DNA of 64,000 bases from an uncultured Lachnospiraceae bacterium (GCA_910588825.1 CAJURF010000003.1:29828-93827); one strand, 5' to 3'. Numbered from the stretch's first letter, positions 7,658-16,927 are shown. The notes: generated by a model from the letters alone, not told the origin. Program-made: numbers and translations.

Positions 7658-9295
7658 ATGTGGTTAACTGTAATTGAGTTTGTCTTATTTACAGTATTTG
7701 TAGCAATCCTTTCCTGGTACAAAACAAGAAATGAAGACTTATCTTCCAAGGAAGGATATTTTCTGGCAGGGCGGGGGCTTCCGGGCATTGTAATCGCCGG
7801 CTCTTTGATGATGACCAATCTGTCAGCAGAACAATTGGTAGGCACCAATGGCCAGGCGTTTTCCGGCTCCATGAGCACCATGGCATGGGAGGCCACCTCC
7901 GGTTTCGCACTGCTGGTTCTTGCTTTTGTGATTCTTCCCCGCTTCTTAAAAGGAGGCGTGGCAACCATCCCGGAATTTTATCAAATGCGTTATGATACCT
8001 TTACTATGCGGATGTTCTCCTGCATGTTCTTAATTGCCTATGTGGTTACCATGCTGCCCACGATTTTGTATTCCGGCTCTGTGGCCCTTGTGAAAATTTT
8101 TAATGTGGAGGAGATCTTTGGCCTCAATTACTTCTGGGCAATTCTGATTGTCTGTTTTTCTACTGGTATCATCGGTATGGCATACTCTGTATTCGGAGGC
8201 TTGAAAGCAGTGGCCTATTCAGATACCATCAACGGTGTGGGCCTGATCATCGGCGGCTTTGCCGTACCCATCCTGGGCATCCTTGCCCTTGGAAAACTGG
8301 CTGGAGGCGACGGCAGTTTCGGAGCCGGTCTGCACTACCTGCTGACCAGCACACCGGAAAAAATGAATGCATGGGCTCCCCCCACATCAGTGGCTCCTTA
8401 TGTGCCATGGCCCTTGCTGTTTACGGGCATGTTCGTAAATAACATGTTTTACTGGGCTACTAACCAGTCCATCATCCAGCGTTCTCTTGGCGGAAAAAAC
8501 CTTGCAGAAGCACAAAAAGGTGCCATCTGGGCAGGCTTCTTCAAATGCCTGGACGTATTTGTAATCGTTCTCCCGGGGATTATCGCCTACCAGCTGCTGA
8601 CTGCCCAAAGTTCCATTGACACTTCTGTAGGTTCCGCCGGCGACCAGGCATATCCCCTGCTGGTGATGGAAGTAATGCCCACAGTAATCATGGGATTTTT
8701 CGCGGCAGTTATGTTCGGTGCGATCCTGTCCTCTTTTAACTCTGTGCTGAATTCCTCATCCACAATTTTTGCGCTGGATTTCTGGCAGCCCATCTGGGGA
8801 AAAGATGCTGATGCGGAAAAAGCCGTGAAAGTAGGGAAAAATTTTGGTCTGATCGTCGGTCTTGTAGCAATCATCATATCACCTTTTGTCATGTACTTTG
8901 GCACAGGTATTATGAACTTTATCAACGAATGCTGGGGATTCTTCTCCATGCCCATTCTGCTGGCCGTACTGTTCGGCCTGCTGAGCAAAAAGGCACCGTC
9001 CATTGCACCGAAAATTACCGTCCCTGTACATATTATAATCTATGGTGCTACCAAAGTGATTCCATTTTGTCAGAAATGGCATTACCTATACTGGGTGTTC
9101 CTGTGTTTTGTCATTGAATCTTTGATTTATCTGGCCTGTATTAAGATATGCCCCCGTGAAACTGAATGGGAAATGCCGGATGCAAAAGTTATGGATATGA
9201 CACCATGGAAAACCGGAAAGCTCTGGGCCGGGGTAGGTGTGGCAGTGATTATTGTCATGTATGTGATCTGCTCACCTCTGGTTCTGGGCGCTTGA
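7658..9295 (+). CDS. Sodium:solute symporter (SSS family, sugar-type)
   Basis: A 545-residue polytopic membrane protein of the SSSF/SLC5 family with about 13-14 spans. The signatures GYFLAGRGLPG, the Na-site motif SAEQLVGTNGQAF and WATNQSIIQRSLGGKN are typical of SGLT-like sugar carriers. It starts after AAGGAGA. It lies between the YesM-type kinase and the YesN-type regulator, so it is the likely target of that sensor system and may carry the same sugar that the lipoprotein binds. The exact substrate is unknown. Confidence 0.9.
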   Translation: MWLTVIEFVLFTVFVAILSWYKTRNEDLSSKEGYFLAGRGLPGIVIAGSLMMTNLSAEQLVGTNGQAFSGSMSTMAWEATSGFALLVLAFVILPRFLKGGVATIPEFYQMRYDTFTMRMFSCMFLIAYVVTMLPTILYSGSVALVKIFNVEEIFGLNYFWAILIVCFSTGIIGMAYSVFGGLKAVAYSDTINGVGLIIGGFAVPILGILALGKLAGGDGSFGAGLHYLLTSTPEKMNAWAPPTSVAPYVPWPLLFTGMFVNNMFYWATNQSIIQRSLGGKNLAEAQKGAIWAGFFKCLDVFVIVLPGIIAYQLLTAQSSIDTSVGSAGDQAYPLLVMEVMPTVIMGFFAAVMFGAILSSFNSVLNSSSTIFALDFWQPIWGKDADAEKAVKVGKNFGLIVGLVAIIISPFVMYFGTGIMNFINECWGFFSMPILLAVLFGLLSKKAPSIAPKITVPVHIIIYGATKVIPFCQKWHYLYWVFLCFVIESLIYLACIKICPRETEWEMPDAKVMDMTPWKTGKLWAGVGVAVIIVMYVICSPLVLGA

Positions 9296-9322
9296 AAGCC
9301 GCCTTTTTAGCACCGCTGTATC

Positions 9323-9351
9323 TTGTACGCTTTTGAAGATTATGCTATGAT
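9323..9351 (+). promoter_or_regulatory. Promoter for the YesN regulator gene
   Basis: TTGTAC (9323-9328), a 17-base spacer, and TATGAT (9346-9351) lie 40 bases before the ATG. The regulator therefore appears to have its own promoter apart from the symporter. Confidence 0.6.
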
Positions 9352-9391
9352 GTCCCCATGAACAAACACAATGAGAGGGGGCTGAATCCAT

Positions 9392-10990
9392 ATGCCCGAG
9401 GAAACGGAAATGATTCAGACTATTATTGTAGATGATGATTTTCTGGTACGCAACTATCTAAAGCAGCTGAATGCATGGGAAAAAGCCGGATATCAAATCA
9501 CCGCAGATGCACGGGACGGGGAAGAAGCTCTGGAAATTGCGGACCGGCTGAAACCGGATGTGATTTTCACAGATATCTCCATGCCCCTGGTAAACGGCAT
9601 CGAGTTCATTCAGAAAATACGTAAAAAAAATAAAACCGTCTATATTGCCGCACTCAGCTGCCATGATGATTTCGAATACGTAAAAGAAGCCATGAGACAG
9701 GGTGCCGACGAATACGTACTAAAACATTCCCTGGATGAAGACAGCCTATACGAAATGCTGCTGACCATCCGCAGACAACTGCAAAGCCGAAAGGAAAAGG
9801 CCAAAGAAGATAACCACACACAGCGCCTTATTGAAATGGGCCGGCATTCTCTGAAATATTATTATTTTAACAGCCTATTAGCGGGAAACCTTCGTCCCGA
9901 AGAGAGAGAACAGCGTAGAAAGGAAGCCGGTATCCAGGGAAAATACATAAACAGCGCTGTAATCAATCTATTGATTCCCAAATGGACAGAATTGAAAAAC
10001 AGCCTCTCTGAAATGGAATTAGAACAATACAGCCAGGACTTTCTGCAAAAGCTGTCGAAAGAAGTAAAAATCCAGAAAGATAATTCCTCATATACAGAAT
10101 GTATCTATCTGGGAGAGGGGATCTTCTGCTGTTTCGCGGATATGTCAGAACTTCGCCGCAGCAGTTTGATGAAACAAAAACTCACCAGCCTGGCCACGGC
10201 ATGTCTTCGCTGCTGTGAAAAAGAAATTTATTCTTTCAGTATCGGCGTGAGCAGTATCTGTTTTGGCAGCGAAGGAATCCGTCAGGCATACCAACAGGCA
10301 AGAGAAATGATTAAAATCGGCTTTTATGTGAAAAAGAGCATCTTATATTATGAAGAATACCCTGAAGCCGGGAAAACGCTTCCCCAGGAGGCTGAGTCAC
10401 TCCTGAATCACGCACCGTCCTATTTGAAACATCAGCAGTATGCCCTTATAAAAGAAGAATTCCTAAAGGTCATAGATGCAGCAAAAAGACAATATACAGA
10501 CAGCCGGCTGCTTCTTCACTGGCTGAAATCGCTGGACAGCCGGCTTCACGTGGAGCGCACTTCAGAACAATACGCCCAGATCGTACAAATCGAACAGCTT
10601 ATGGACATCTGCAAAGAATATCAGGGCCAGCTTATCTCCATCAGAAAATCGGCACTCCCCGAAAATACCAGCCAGGGCGTGCGGCTGGCAGTTCACTATC
10701 TGCACTCTCATTACCGGGAACAGGTGGGATTGACAGAAACCGCGGCAGCAGCAGGACTCAATCCTTCTTACCTAAGTTATATTTTTAAACAGGAACTGGG
10801 GATTGGGTTTTCTGCTTATCTTCTAGACTTGAGGATGAAATATGCCATGGAATTGCTGCAAAACACCAATGAAAAGATGAAAGATGTGGCATCTATGGCA
10901 GGATTTAATGATTATCACTATTTTTCAAAAGCTTTTAAAAAGGTGACAGGGGTCAGTCCTGCTAATTATCGGAAATCATCTTCTGGTTAA
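9392..10990 (+). CDS. YesN-type response regulator with AraC DNA-binding domain
   Basis: The 532-residue protein has an N-terminal receiver (acidic VDDD near residue 15, phosphoacceptor Asp in PDVIFTDISMP, Lys in EYVLKHS), a long middle region of about 250 residues, and a C-terminal pair of AraC helix-turn-helix motifs (TETAAAAGLNPSYLSYIFK and MKDVASMAGFNDYHYFSKAF). It should be phosphorylated by the YesM-type kinase and activate the symporter gene. It starts after a GAGGGGG site. An inner ATG a few codons later (MIQTIIVDDD) is an alternative start. Confidence 0.92.
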   Translation: MPEETEMIQTIIVDDDFLVRNYLKQLNAWEKAGYQITADARDGEEALEIADRLKPDVIFTDISMPLVNGIEFIQKIRKKNKTVYIAALSCHDDFEYVKEAMRQGADEYVLKHSLDEDSLYEMLLTIRRQLQSRKEKAKEDNHTQRLIEMGRHSLKYYYFNSLLAGNLRPEEREQRRKEAGIQGKYINSAVINLLIPKWTELKNSLSEMELEQYSQDFLQKLSKEVKIQKDNSSYTECIYLGEGIFCCFADMSELRRSSLMKQKLTSLATACLRCCEKEIYSFSIGVSSICFGSEGIRQAYQQAREMIKIGFYVKKSILYYEEYPEAGKTLPQEAESLLNHAPSYLKHQQYALIKEEFLKVIDAAKRQYTDSRLLLHWLKSLDSRLHVERTSEQYAQIVQIEQLMDICKEYQGQLISIRKSALPENTSQGVRLAVHYLHSHYREQVGLTETAAAAGLNPSYLSYIFKQELGIGFSAYLLDLRMKYAMELLQNTNEKMKDVASMAGFNDYHYFSKAFKKVTGVSPANYRKSSSG

Positions 10991-11187
10991 AGTGATTCTG
11001 CGTACGAATATGGCGCTTATTTGTGCATATTGTATGATTTTCGTTTTGATATTTATATTATTTTACTAAATCCAAAAGCATTTTTGGAAAAAAACCGTCG
11101 TTTTATAACTGGATTTTCTGATTGAATCATGTTATCCTGTCACTGTTAAGATAGATATTAAGAGCAGATGGATAGGAAGTGATCATA

Positions 11188-11283
11188 ATGTTGCGTAAAA
11201 TATTTCAGGGACTTGTCAACGCCCGTTTTCAGGCATTGAGCAGTATGAACTATGAACTGCAGCGCCGCTGTACCACCAGATAA
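11188..11283 (+). CDS. Possible 31-residue basic peptide
   Basis: A short frame begins MLRKIFQGLVNARFQ and ends RRCTTR, with an AGGAAG site spaced correctly before the ATG. It lies 39 bases before the yjbQ start in the same direction. It is rich in Arg and Lys and could form an amphipathic helix. It could be a leader peptide, a small protein or chance. I do not recognise it. Confidence 0.3.
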   Translation: MLRKIFQGLVNARFQALSSMNYELQRRCTTR

Positions 11284-11322
11284 AGAAAATTGCTTTCTGC
11301 CAGAGGAAGGAGGTATCCACTC

Positions 11323-11775
11323 ATGGCAGTTTATACAAAAACAAAAGATTACCACACAAAAGCCCATATGGGCATGATCGACGTTACAAAAGATTTCCAG
11401 GCGGCAGTCACAGAAGCCTGTGAAAAGCATCATATCAGCGCCGGAATTATCACAGGTTTCACCACCGGAGGTGTGGCCGGACTCACAACACTTGAATTTG
11501 AACCTGGAATGGTGACGAAAGATCTAAAGGAAGCTATGGACGTTTTTTCTCCTTACCGCGATAAAGACGGCCGTGTTATCCATTATAAGCACCATGACAC
11601 CTGGCACGATGACAACGGCTCCAGCCATATTAAATCTGCACTTCTCTCGCCGTTTATTACCATCCCATTCGTGGATGGCCGCATTACAATCGGACCCTGG
11701 CAGAATCTGACCTTGGTTGAGTGTGATACCAGAGACCGGCATCGGGAGATTGTTTTTCAGGTTATGGGAGAATAA
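11323..11775 (+). CDS. yjbQ: YjbQ family (UPF0047) protein
   Basis: This 150-residue protein carries the UPF0047 signature: ISAGIITGFTTGGVAGLTT and the C-terminal GPWQNLTLVECDTRDRHR. The family is annotated as a secondary thiamine-phosphate synthase from complementation data, though the true role is uncertain. The start at 11323 follows AAGGAGG; an earlier in-frame ATG at 11290 lacks a site. The conserved His-rich core (HYKHHDTWHDDN) suits metal binding. Confidence 0.88.
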   Translation: MAVYTKTKDYHTKAHMGMIDVTKDFQAAVTEACEKHHISAGIITGFTTGGVAGLTTLEFEPGMVTKDLKEAMDVFSPYRDKDGRVIHYKHHDTWHDDNGSSHIKSALLSPFITIPFVDGRITIGPWQNLTLVECDTRDRHREIVFQVMGE

Positions 11776-11862
11776 TCACCAGTGTAATTTTGTAAATCTT
11801 CGGCCTCCGTTGATAAGTTATGTCTAAGTAACTGCATGACTGGTCAGCGAAGGCCGCTGTTG

Positions 11863-13494
11863 TTATAATATGCTGGAAAGATTCAGTCCCCGTACCACCT
11901 CCCGCACTTTCAACACCATAGATGGCGCCATGGATAATTCATCCACCCCCATCCTAAGAAAGACTTCTGTCAACGCCAAATCTGCGGCCAGTTCACCGCA
12001 GATTCCCACCCATATCCCACGTTTATGGGCATTTTCCACCACCATCTGAATCATTCTCAAAATTGCCTTGTGATGGGGCTGATAAAAATCTTCCAGTTTT
12101 CCGTTCTGTCTGTCCACTGCCAGGGTATACTGGGTCAGGTCATTGGTCCCGATACTGAAAAAATCCACCAGTTCTGCCAGTTCATCGCTGACCATCACAG
12201 CTGCCGGAGTCTCTATCATAATCCCCTGCTCAGGGAGCCGGCATGGAATCTGGTTATCTTCCAATTCTTTCTGTACTTCCTGCACAAGTTCCTGTATCTT
12301 TCTTACTTCTTCCACTGAGATAATCATAGGATACATGATAGAAAGATTTCCATAGACTGCCGCCCGCAGCAGTGCTCTCAGCTGTGTCTTGAAAATATCC
12401 GTCTGTTTCAGACAGATACGGATTCCCCGATAACCCATGGCCGGATTTTCCTCTTTCTCAAGCTTAAAATAATCTGCCTGTTTATCGGCACCCATATCCA
12501 AAGTCCGGATGATGACCTTTCTCCCATCCATGGCCTGGACTGCCTGGCGGTACACCTGAAACTGTTCTTCCTCTGTGGGAAAATCCAGCCTGTCCATATA
12601 CAAAAATTCACTGCGGAACAGCCCAACCCCTTCTGCATCGTTCTCCAATGCCGCCTCCATATGGCTCATATGGGCAATGTTGGCACACAGAGAAATCCTC
12701 TTTCCATCCAGCGTGATACTTTCTTTTCCTTTCAATTTCTGGAGAAGCCGCTTTTTCTCCCTCTCAGTCTGTATTTTGGCTTCTGCCCGTTCACGCACTT
12801 CTTCTGACGGCTCAAATATCACCTGGCCGCATTCTCCATCCACCACCGCCGTCATTCCCTCACGTAACCCTTCCAAATTCACATGCACTCCTGTCAGAGC
12901 GGGAATCCCCATCATTCTCGCCAAAATTGCCGTATGAGAGGCAGCCGAGCCGTGTACAGTCACAAATGCCAGGACTTTTCCCCTGTCCATCTGCATGGTC
13001 TCACTGGGGCTTAGATCCTCTGCCACAAGAACCGACGGCTCTGTCAAATCCGGCCTCCGGCTTTCCCCGCCCATGAGATTTTCCACCAGACGGCTGGAAA
13101 TATCCCTGATATCTGCGGATCTGGCTTTCATGTAATCATCATCCATATCAGCAAACATCCGTGAAAATCTCTCTCCAACGGTCCACACTGCATACTCCGC
13201 ATTCACTTTTTCCGTGCGGATTGTATGGCCAATTGTTTCCAGGTATTCCTCATCTTTTAATATCATTAAATGTGCTTCAAAAATAGAAGCACTGGATTTT
13301 CCCATTTCCTGTTCTGCCCTGTGGCAGAGCATTTGAATCTGTCCCTCAGCCTGCTCCAGTGCCTTTTTCAATCTGGCCGTTTCTGCCTCAGAATCCGCCG
13401 CCTTCTTCTCCACATGCCGGACCTGGGGTTTCCACACCACTACAGGACCAAGAGCAGTTCCCTTACTCACAGACTTTCCCTCTATCTTTAACAT
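11863..13494 (-). CDS. ptsI: Phosphoenolpyruvate-protein phosphotransferase (PTS enzyme I)
   Basis: Enzyme I takes phosphate from PEP and hands it to HPr at the head of the PTS sugar uptake cascade. The 543-residue protein shows the phospho-histidine domain (HGSAASHTAILARMMG) and the PEP-binding barrel with DFFSIGTNDLTQYT and the catalytic Cys in WVGICGELAAD. I start at the ATG 13494 with a GAGGTG site; a GTG at 13515 overlaps the stop of the preceding epimerase gene and is an alternative. No ptsH lies beside it. It is the last gene of a minus-strand run starting at dinB. Confidence 0.94.
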   Translation of the reverse strand: MLKIEGKSVSKGTALGPVVVWKPQVRHVEKKAADSEAETARLKKALEQAEGQIQMLCHRAEQEMGKSSASIFEAHLMILKDEEYLETIGHTIRTEKVNAEYAVWTVGERFSRMFADMDDDYMKARSADIRDISSRLVENLMGGESRRPDLTEPSVLVAEDLSPSETMQMDRGKVLAFVTVHGSAASHTAILARMMGIPALTGVHVNLEGLREGMTAVVDGECGQVIFEPSEEVRERAEAKIQTEREKKRLLQKLKGKESITLDGKRISLCANIAHMSHMEAALENDAEGVGLFRSEFLYMDRLDFPTEEEQFQVYRQAVQAMDGRKVIIRTLDMGADKQADYFKLEKEENPAMGYRGIRICLKQTDIFKTQLRALLRAAVYGNLSIMYPMIISVEEVRKIQELVQEVQKELEDNQIPCRLPEQGIMIETPAAVMVSDELAELVDFFSIGTNDLTQYTLAVDRQNGKLEDFYQPHHKAILRMIQMVVENAHKRGIWVGICGELAADLALTEVFLRMGVDELSMAPSMVLKVREVVRGLNLSSIL

Positions 13495-13511
13495 TTCCAC
13501 CTCACCAACAT

Positions 13512-14741
13512 TCACCTTTCCCGTACTGCACAGGCAATGGATAAGTCCACCCGGCTGTAGGGGATTAGCACCGACTGCAGCGCATGGTAAAGGTCTGATT
13601 TACCCGGCCACACAGTCCCGATTGGCTGGTTATTCCGGTCCAGCTGGTGAAACCAGGAGCCATTCACATGGTCGAGAACTTTTTCGTCCAGATACTCCAT
13701 AAACTCTGCATACGCCTCTGCATAACATACCTTTTTCGTCACACGGTAAAGCACTGCAGATGTATTGACTGCCTCAGCCAGCGTCCAGTGCATTCTGTCG
13801 TGGACACAGGGATTTCCCTTCCAGTCCGTTGTATAGACAATCCCCGGTGCTCCGTCTGCATTCCAGGCATCCTCAACTGCCCGGTGAAACAGATTCTCAG
13901 CAGCTTCTATATAAGGCTGTGCATTCTGAACATCTTCCCGATACGTGGACAATGCCCATTGAGTAATCAGACGCGCCCACTCAATTCCGTGCCCCGGCGT
14001 TGCCCCGTATGGTTTAAACGGGTCATGGGGTTTTTCTATATTCTTTTCCAGATCCGGTTCCCAGTCTTTTGTAAAATGCTCCGGAATCCTCCACCCATTC
14101 TCCCCGGCCCATTTAAGGACGCGGCGGATAATACGTCCAGCCCTGTCCCTGTACTGCTCTTTCCCAATGACATCTGCAACGGCCAGAAAAGCCTCCACTG
14201 TATGCATGTTGGCATTGATTCCCCGGTAATCATCCAATATGGTAAATTCTGTATTCCATGTATCACAGGCAAGCCCCTGCTCCTCATCCCAGAAACGCCT
14301 GTCGTACAATTCCAATGCCTCCTCCAGCAGTTCCTGTGCCCCGGGTCTTCCTGCCAGATGAGCAGAACACGCAGCCAGAATTACAAATGCGTGAGCGTAA
14401 CACTGCTTGCCCGGAAGAACTTTATTGTCCGGCGTAAGCCCTGCATACCACCCTCCGTTCTCTTTATCTTTCAACTCATTGCCAAGCCCTTTTAAAGCGG
14501 CATCTGCCAGCCCCTCGCTGCCTTCATGGCCCAGAAGAACTCCTATGCTGTATACATGGGCCATACGGCAGGTAATCCATGTCTCCCGGCTGCGGTTCGT
14601 CCAGGGTGCCCCGTCATCTCCCAAATACCAGGAGCTTCCACCTGGCGACGGAAAACCATGTCCAAACTTCAGCAGCCCACTGCCAATTTCCTGTAAAAAA
14701 ATCTGATTCGCCTTTGTGTCTATCTGATATTTTTCTTTCAT
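13512..14741 (-). CDS. N-acylglucosamine 2-epimerase (AGE) family sugar isomerase
   Basis: A 409-residue (alpha/alpha)6-barrel protein of the AGE/YihS/mannose isomerase superfamily. Visible motifs include NANMHTVEAFLA with the catalytic His, a second His in GATPGHGIEWARL and RMHWTLAEAVN. Family members isomerise free sugars such as mannose/fructose, sulfoquinovose, N-acylglucosamine or cellobiose; the YihS/mannose isomerase branch seems the nearest by length and motifs, but the substrate is not certain. The start at 14741 follows GGAAGG. Its stop abuts the ptsI start, so the two are probably co-expressed. Confidence 0.85.
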   Translation of the reverse strand: MKEKYQIDTKANQIFLQEIGSGLLKFGHGFPSPGGSSWYLGDDGAPWTNRSRETWITCRMAHVYSIGVLLGHEGSEGLADAALKGLGNELKDKENGGWYAGLTPDNKVLPGKQCYAHAFVILAACSAHLAGRPGAQELLEEALELYDRRFWDEEQGLACDTWNTEFTILDDYRGINANMHTVEAFLAVADVIGKEQYRDRAGRIIRRVLKWAGENGWRIPEHFTKDWEPDLEKNIEKPHDPFKPYGATPGHGIEWARLITQWALSTYREDVQNAQPYIEAAENLFHRAVEDAWNADGAPGIVYTTDWKGNPCVHDRMHWTLAEAVNTSAVLYRVTKKVCYAEAYAEFMEYLDEKVLDHVNGSWFHQLDRNNQPIGTVWPGKSDLYHALQSVLIPYSRVDLSIACAVRER

Positions 14742-14760
14742 AAAAATGCCCACCTTCCAA

Positions 14761-15108
14761 TTATATTTTCCGCTCCACAATCTTCCCCAGATATATGCCT
14801 GTCAAAATCAGGGAATAGACTGCCAGATTTCCCCAGTGGCTCAGAGCTGCAGACACAGAGATTACATTGAGAGCCAGCATGACCAGCATCATCGTCCTGG
14901 CCTTCTTCTTCGTCTCTTTGTTCCAGGAGCTGGCTTTAAACATCCTGGAAAACACCACCCACAATACCCCCCAGACCAGGGGCATTGCTATGCGGTAAAT
15001 AAGAAGAGGCACAAAATTCTCCCGGCCTGCCAGACTGGCAAGAATGCCTGGGTCAGCACAGGCCATCAAATTAATTACCCATAAAATAATTTTGCTCTTT
15101 TGATTCAT
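14761..15108 (-). CDS. Small membrane protein, unknown function
   Basis: A 115-residue protein with three likely spans (near residues 34-55, 72-90 and 93-110) and a basic loop (NKETKKKAR). The start follows GGAAGG. It lies 19 bases before the sugar epimerase gene in the same direction, so it may be part of the same transcript. I do not recognise a family. Confidence 0.6.
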   Translation of the reverse strand: MNQKSKIILWVINLMACADPGILASLAGRENFVPLLIYRIAMPLVWGVLWVVFSRMFKASSWNKETKKKARTMMLVMLALNVISVSAALSHWGNLAVYSLILTGIYLGKIVERKI

Positions 15109-15147
15109 CCCAAATCCTTCCCTTTATAGGACTCTATAAAATCCCGT

Positions 15148-15483
15148 TCAGATATTTTTTGAAACCACAGGTGTTTCCCATATAATGTTCCATCGGCATT
15201 CTTCCGGATAAAATAAAAGCCGGAATACCCAGGTACGCCCTCCCCACAGAGTACTGCACCTGTACTCAACCGCCAGAATTCCACAAAAATATTTCTTCTC
15301 CCTGGAATGTATCTGTATGTGGTCCAGGGTATAAATTTCCCCGTCTTCTCCTTTGAACTTTAACATTTTGGGAAGCGGTTCCCCATTGCTGGTAAACCAC
15401 ACACCGCACGCCACAGGCTCCTGGCACCCCTGTACCTTTCCCACATCCGGATGCTCTGCGTGAATCCCAATTCCCATTCCCAT
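15148..15483 (-). CDS. Hypothetical protein downstream of dinB
   Basis: A soluble protein of about 111 residues with several Cys and Trp and no clear domain. The ATG at 15483 is well spaced from GGGGGAG; another ATG at 15492 sits too close to that site. It lies 26 bases after dinB in the same direction, so it may be SOS-coexpressed. Small proteins of unknown role next to dinB are common in Clostridia; I cannot say more. Confidence 0.5.
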   Translation of the reverse strand: MGMGIGIHAEHPDVGKVQGCQEPVACGVWFTSNGEPLPKMLKFKGEDGEIYTLDHIQIHSREKKYFCGILAVEYRCSTLWGGRTWVFRLLFYPEECRWNIIWETPVVSKNI

Positions 15484-15499
15484 CACATACATCTCCCCC

Positions 15500-15511
15500 T
15501 AGAGCGTGTCT
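15500..15511. repeat. Half-copy of the GAGCGTGTC repeat overlapping the dinB stop codon
   Basis: TAGAGCGTGTCT matches the end of the 160-base element at 3914-4073. The last two bases of the dinB stop lie inside it, so an insertion or deletion of the element may have set the present end of dinB. Confidence 0.4.
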
Positions 15512-16775
15512 ATTCTATTTTCTGTCTGCTATAATCTACTGTCCGTTTCTCCCGTGAAATCCCTCCAGATAAATGGTCAATGGCTCCCTCCAGAAATACA
15601 GCCCGTTTCACGGCGTCAATGCCATATTTTCTACGGATAACATCAATTGTCTTATCCAGTTTTTCCAATTTTTCATAGTTTCCATTGTCAAACAGATTCA
15701 TCTGGCGGGGTTCAGCCCCATCCCGTATCCTCTGAGTGTGAATTCCCAGATGACGCAGAGGCGTCTTCTTATCCCACAGCTGGTCAAAGAGCTGACATGC
15801 ATATTGATAAAGCTCCCATGTGATATTGGTGGGATTAGGCATAACCATCTGATGGCTGGAATAATGAAAATCATAGCTTTTAATCCCCACTGCAATCACT
15901 TCTGCTTTCACTTTGTGGCTGCGCAGTCTTGACCCTACAGTCTCTGCCAGTGCCAAAAGTACTTTCCTGGCTGTCCCCCTGTCTTTCACATCAAACGCAA
16001 CAGTGGTAGAATTCCCAAATCCTTTGTTGACAGGTGCTTCTGCCCTCACCTCTGCACTATCCCGTCCATTTGCAAAATTCCATATCTGTTCTCCGTGTTT
16101 GTGCAGGATCGGTTTCAAGAACGCAGGATCCGCTGCTGCCAGTTCTCCAATTGTGCTGATTCCCAGCATCTCCAGCTTGCGCCTGGCTGCTCTGCCCACA
16201 AAAAACAACTGGGATATAGGCAGCGGCCACATTTTCTCCTGAATTTCCCATGGAAACAGACTATGGGTATAATTGGGCTTGCGAAATTCTGACGCCATTT
16301 TCGCCAGAAGTTTGTTGGACGCAACTCCAATGTTTACCGTAAACCCCAGCTCCCGCTCAATCCGTCCCCGTATTTCATCTGCGGTTTCCAAAGGTTTTCC
16401 AAATAAATGCAGTGTTTCTGTCATATCCATATAACACTCATCAATACTGTAAGGCTCCACATCCGGTGTATACTCTTTCAAGATTTCCTGGAATGCACGA
16501 GAACACCGCTGATACAGACTATAATTGGGCGGCACCATATACAGCTGAGGACATTTCACTCTTGCCTGTCCAATGGTCTCCCCTGTACAGACACCATATT
16601 TTTTCGCGGGATGGCTTTTCGCCAATATAATTCCATGCCTGGATTCGGCATCGCCTGCCACAGCAGAAGGAATCTGCCGCAGGTCCACAGATGCCCCCAG
16701 ATGATGGAGCCGATATGCCGCTTCCCACGACAAAAACGCGCTATTGACGTCTACATGAAAAATAATCCGTTCCAA
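15510..16775 (-). CDS. dinB: DNA polymerase IV (Y-family, translesion)
   Basis: The 421-residue Y-family polymerase begins with the catalytic motif IIFHVDVNSAFLSWEA and has the second acidic pair in SIDECYMDMT, followed by the helix-hairpin-helix thumb and little-finger domain. It copies past DNA lesions under SOS control. The start is a TTG, placed 11 bases after AAGGAGG; the LexA-type box overlaps this start. A DNA-clamp-binding motif QMNLF sits near residue 366. Confidence 0.93.
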   Translation of the reverse strand: MERIIFHVDVNSAFLSWEAAYRLHHLGASVDLRQIPSAVAGDAESRHGIILAKSHPAKKYGVCTGETIGQARVKCPQLYMVPPNYSLYQRCSRAFQEILKEYTPDVEPYSIDECYMDMTETLHLFGKPLETADEIRGRIERELGFTVNIGVASNKLLAKMASEFRKPNYTHSLFPWEIQEKMWPLPISQLFFVGRAARRKLEMLGISTIGELAAADPAFLKPILHKHGEQIWNFANGRDSAEVRAEAPVNKGFGNSTTVAFDVKDRGTARKVLLALAETVGSRLRSHKVKAEVIAVGIKSYDFHYSSHQMVMPNPTNITWELYQYACQLFDQLWDKKTPLRHLGIHTQRIRDGAEPRQMNLFDNGNYEKLEKLDKTIDVIRRKYGIDAVKRAVFLEGAIDHLSGGISREKRTVDYSRQKIE

Positions 16776-16786
16776 ACATCTGTTCG
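16773..16786 (-). promoter_or_regulatory. LexA/DinR SOS box over the dinB start codon
   Basis: On the minus strand the sequence CGAACAGATGTTTG fits the Gram-positive LexA consensus CGAACRNRYGTTYG at every position. It fills the interval between the ribosome site and the TTG start, so a bound repressor would block elongation close after initiation. Confidence 0.75.
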
Positions 16787-16801
16787 CCTCCTTTTCCCTA
16801 T

Positions 16802-16830
16802 ATTATATACAAACATATATTCTTATGCAA
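16802..16830 (-). promoter_or_regulatory. dinB promoter with a second degenerate LexA box in its spacer
   Basis: On the minus strand TTGCAT (16830-16825), a 17-base spacer and TATAAT (16807-16802). The spacer contains AGAATATATGTTTG (16823-16810), which differs from the LexA consensus at two positions. The two boxes start 37 bases apart. Confidence 0.65.
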
Positions 16831-16927
16831 GAAGAAAATTTTTCCGCTTTATTAAACTCAACTATTTCCAAACCATGCATATGATAAAAAAGAAAGGCAT
16901 AAAAGACATTCATAAGGAGTTATAAAA

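Noticed and set aside
13647..14495. 282-codon plus-strand frame opposite the sugar epimerase gene
   Set aside because: The minus-strand frame has clear AGE-family motifs; the plus frame has no domain, start signal or plausible composition.
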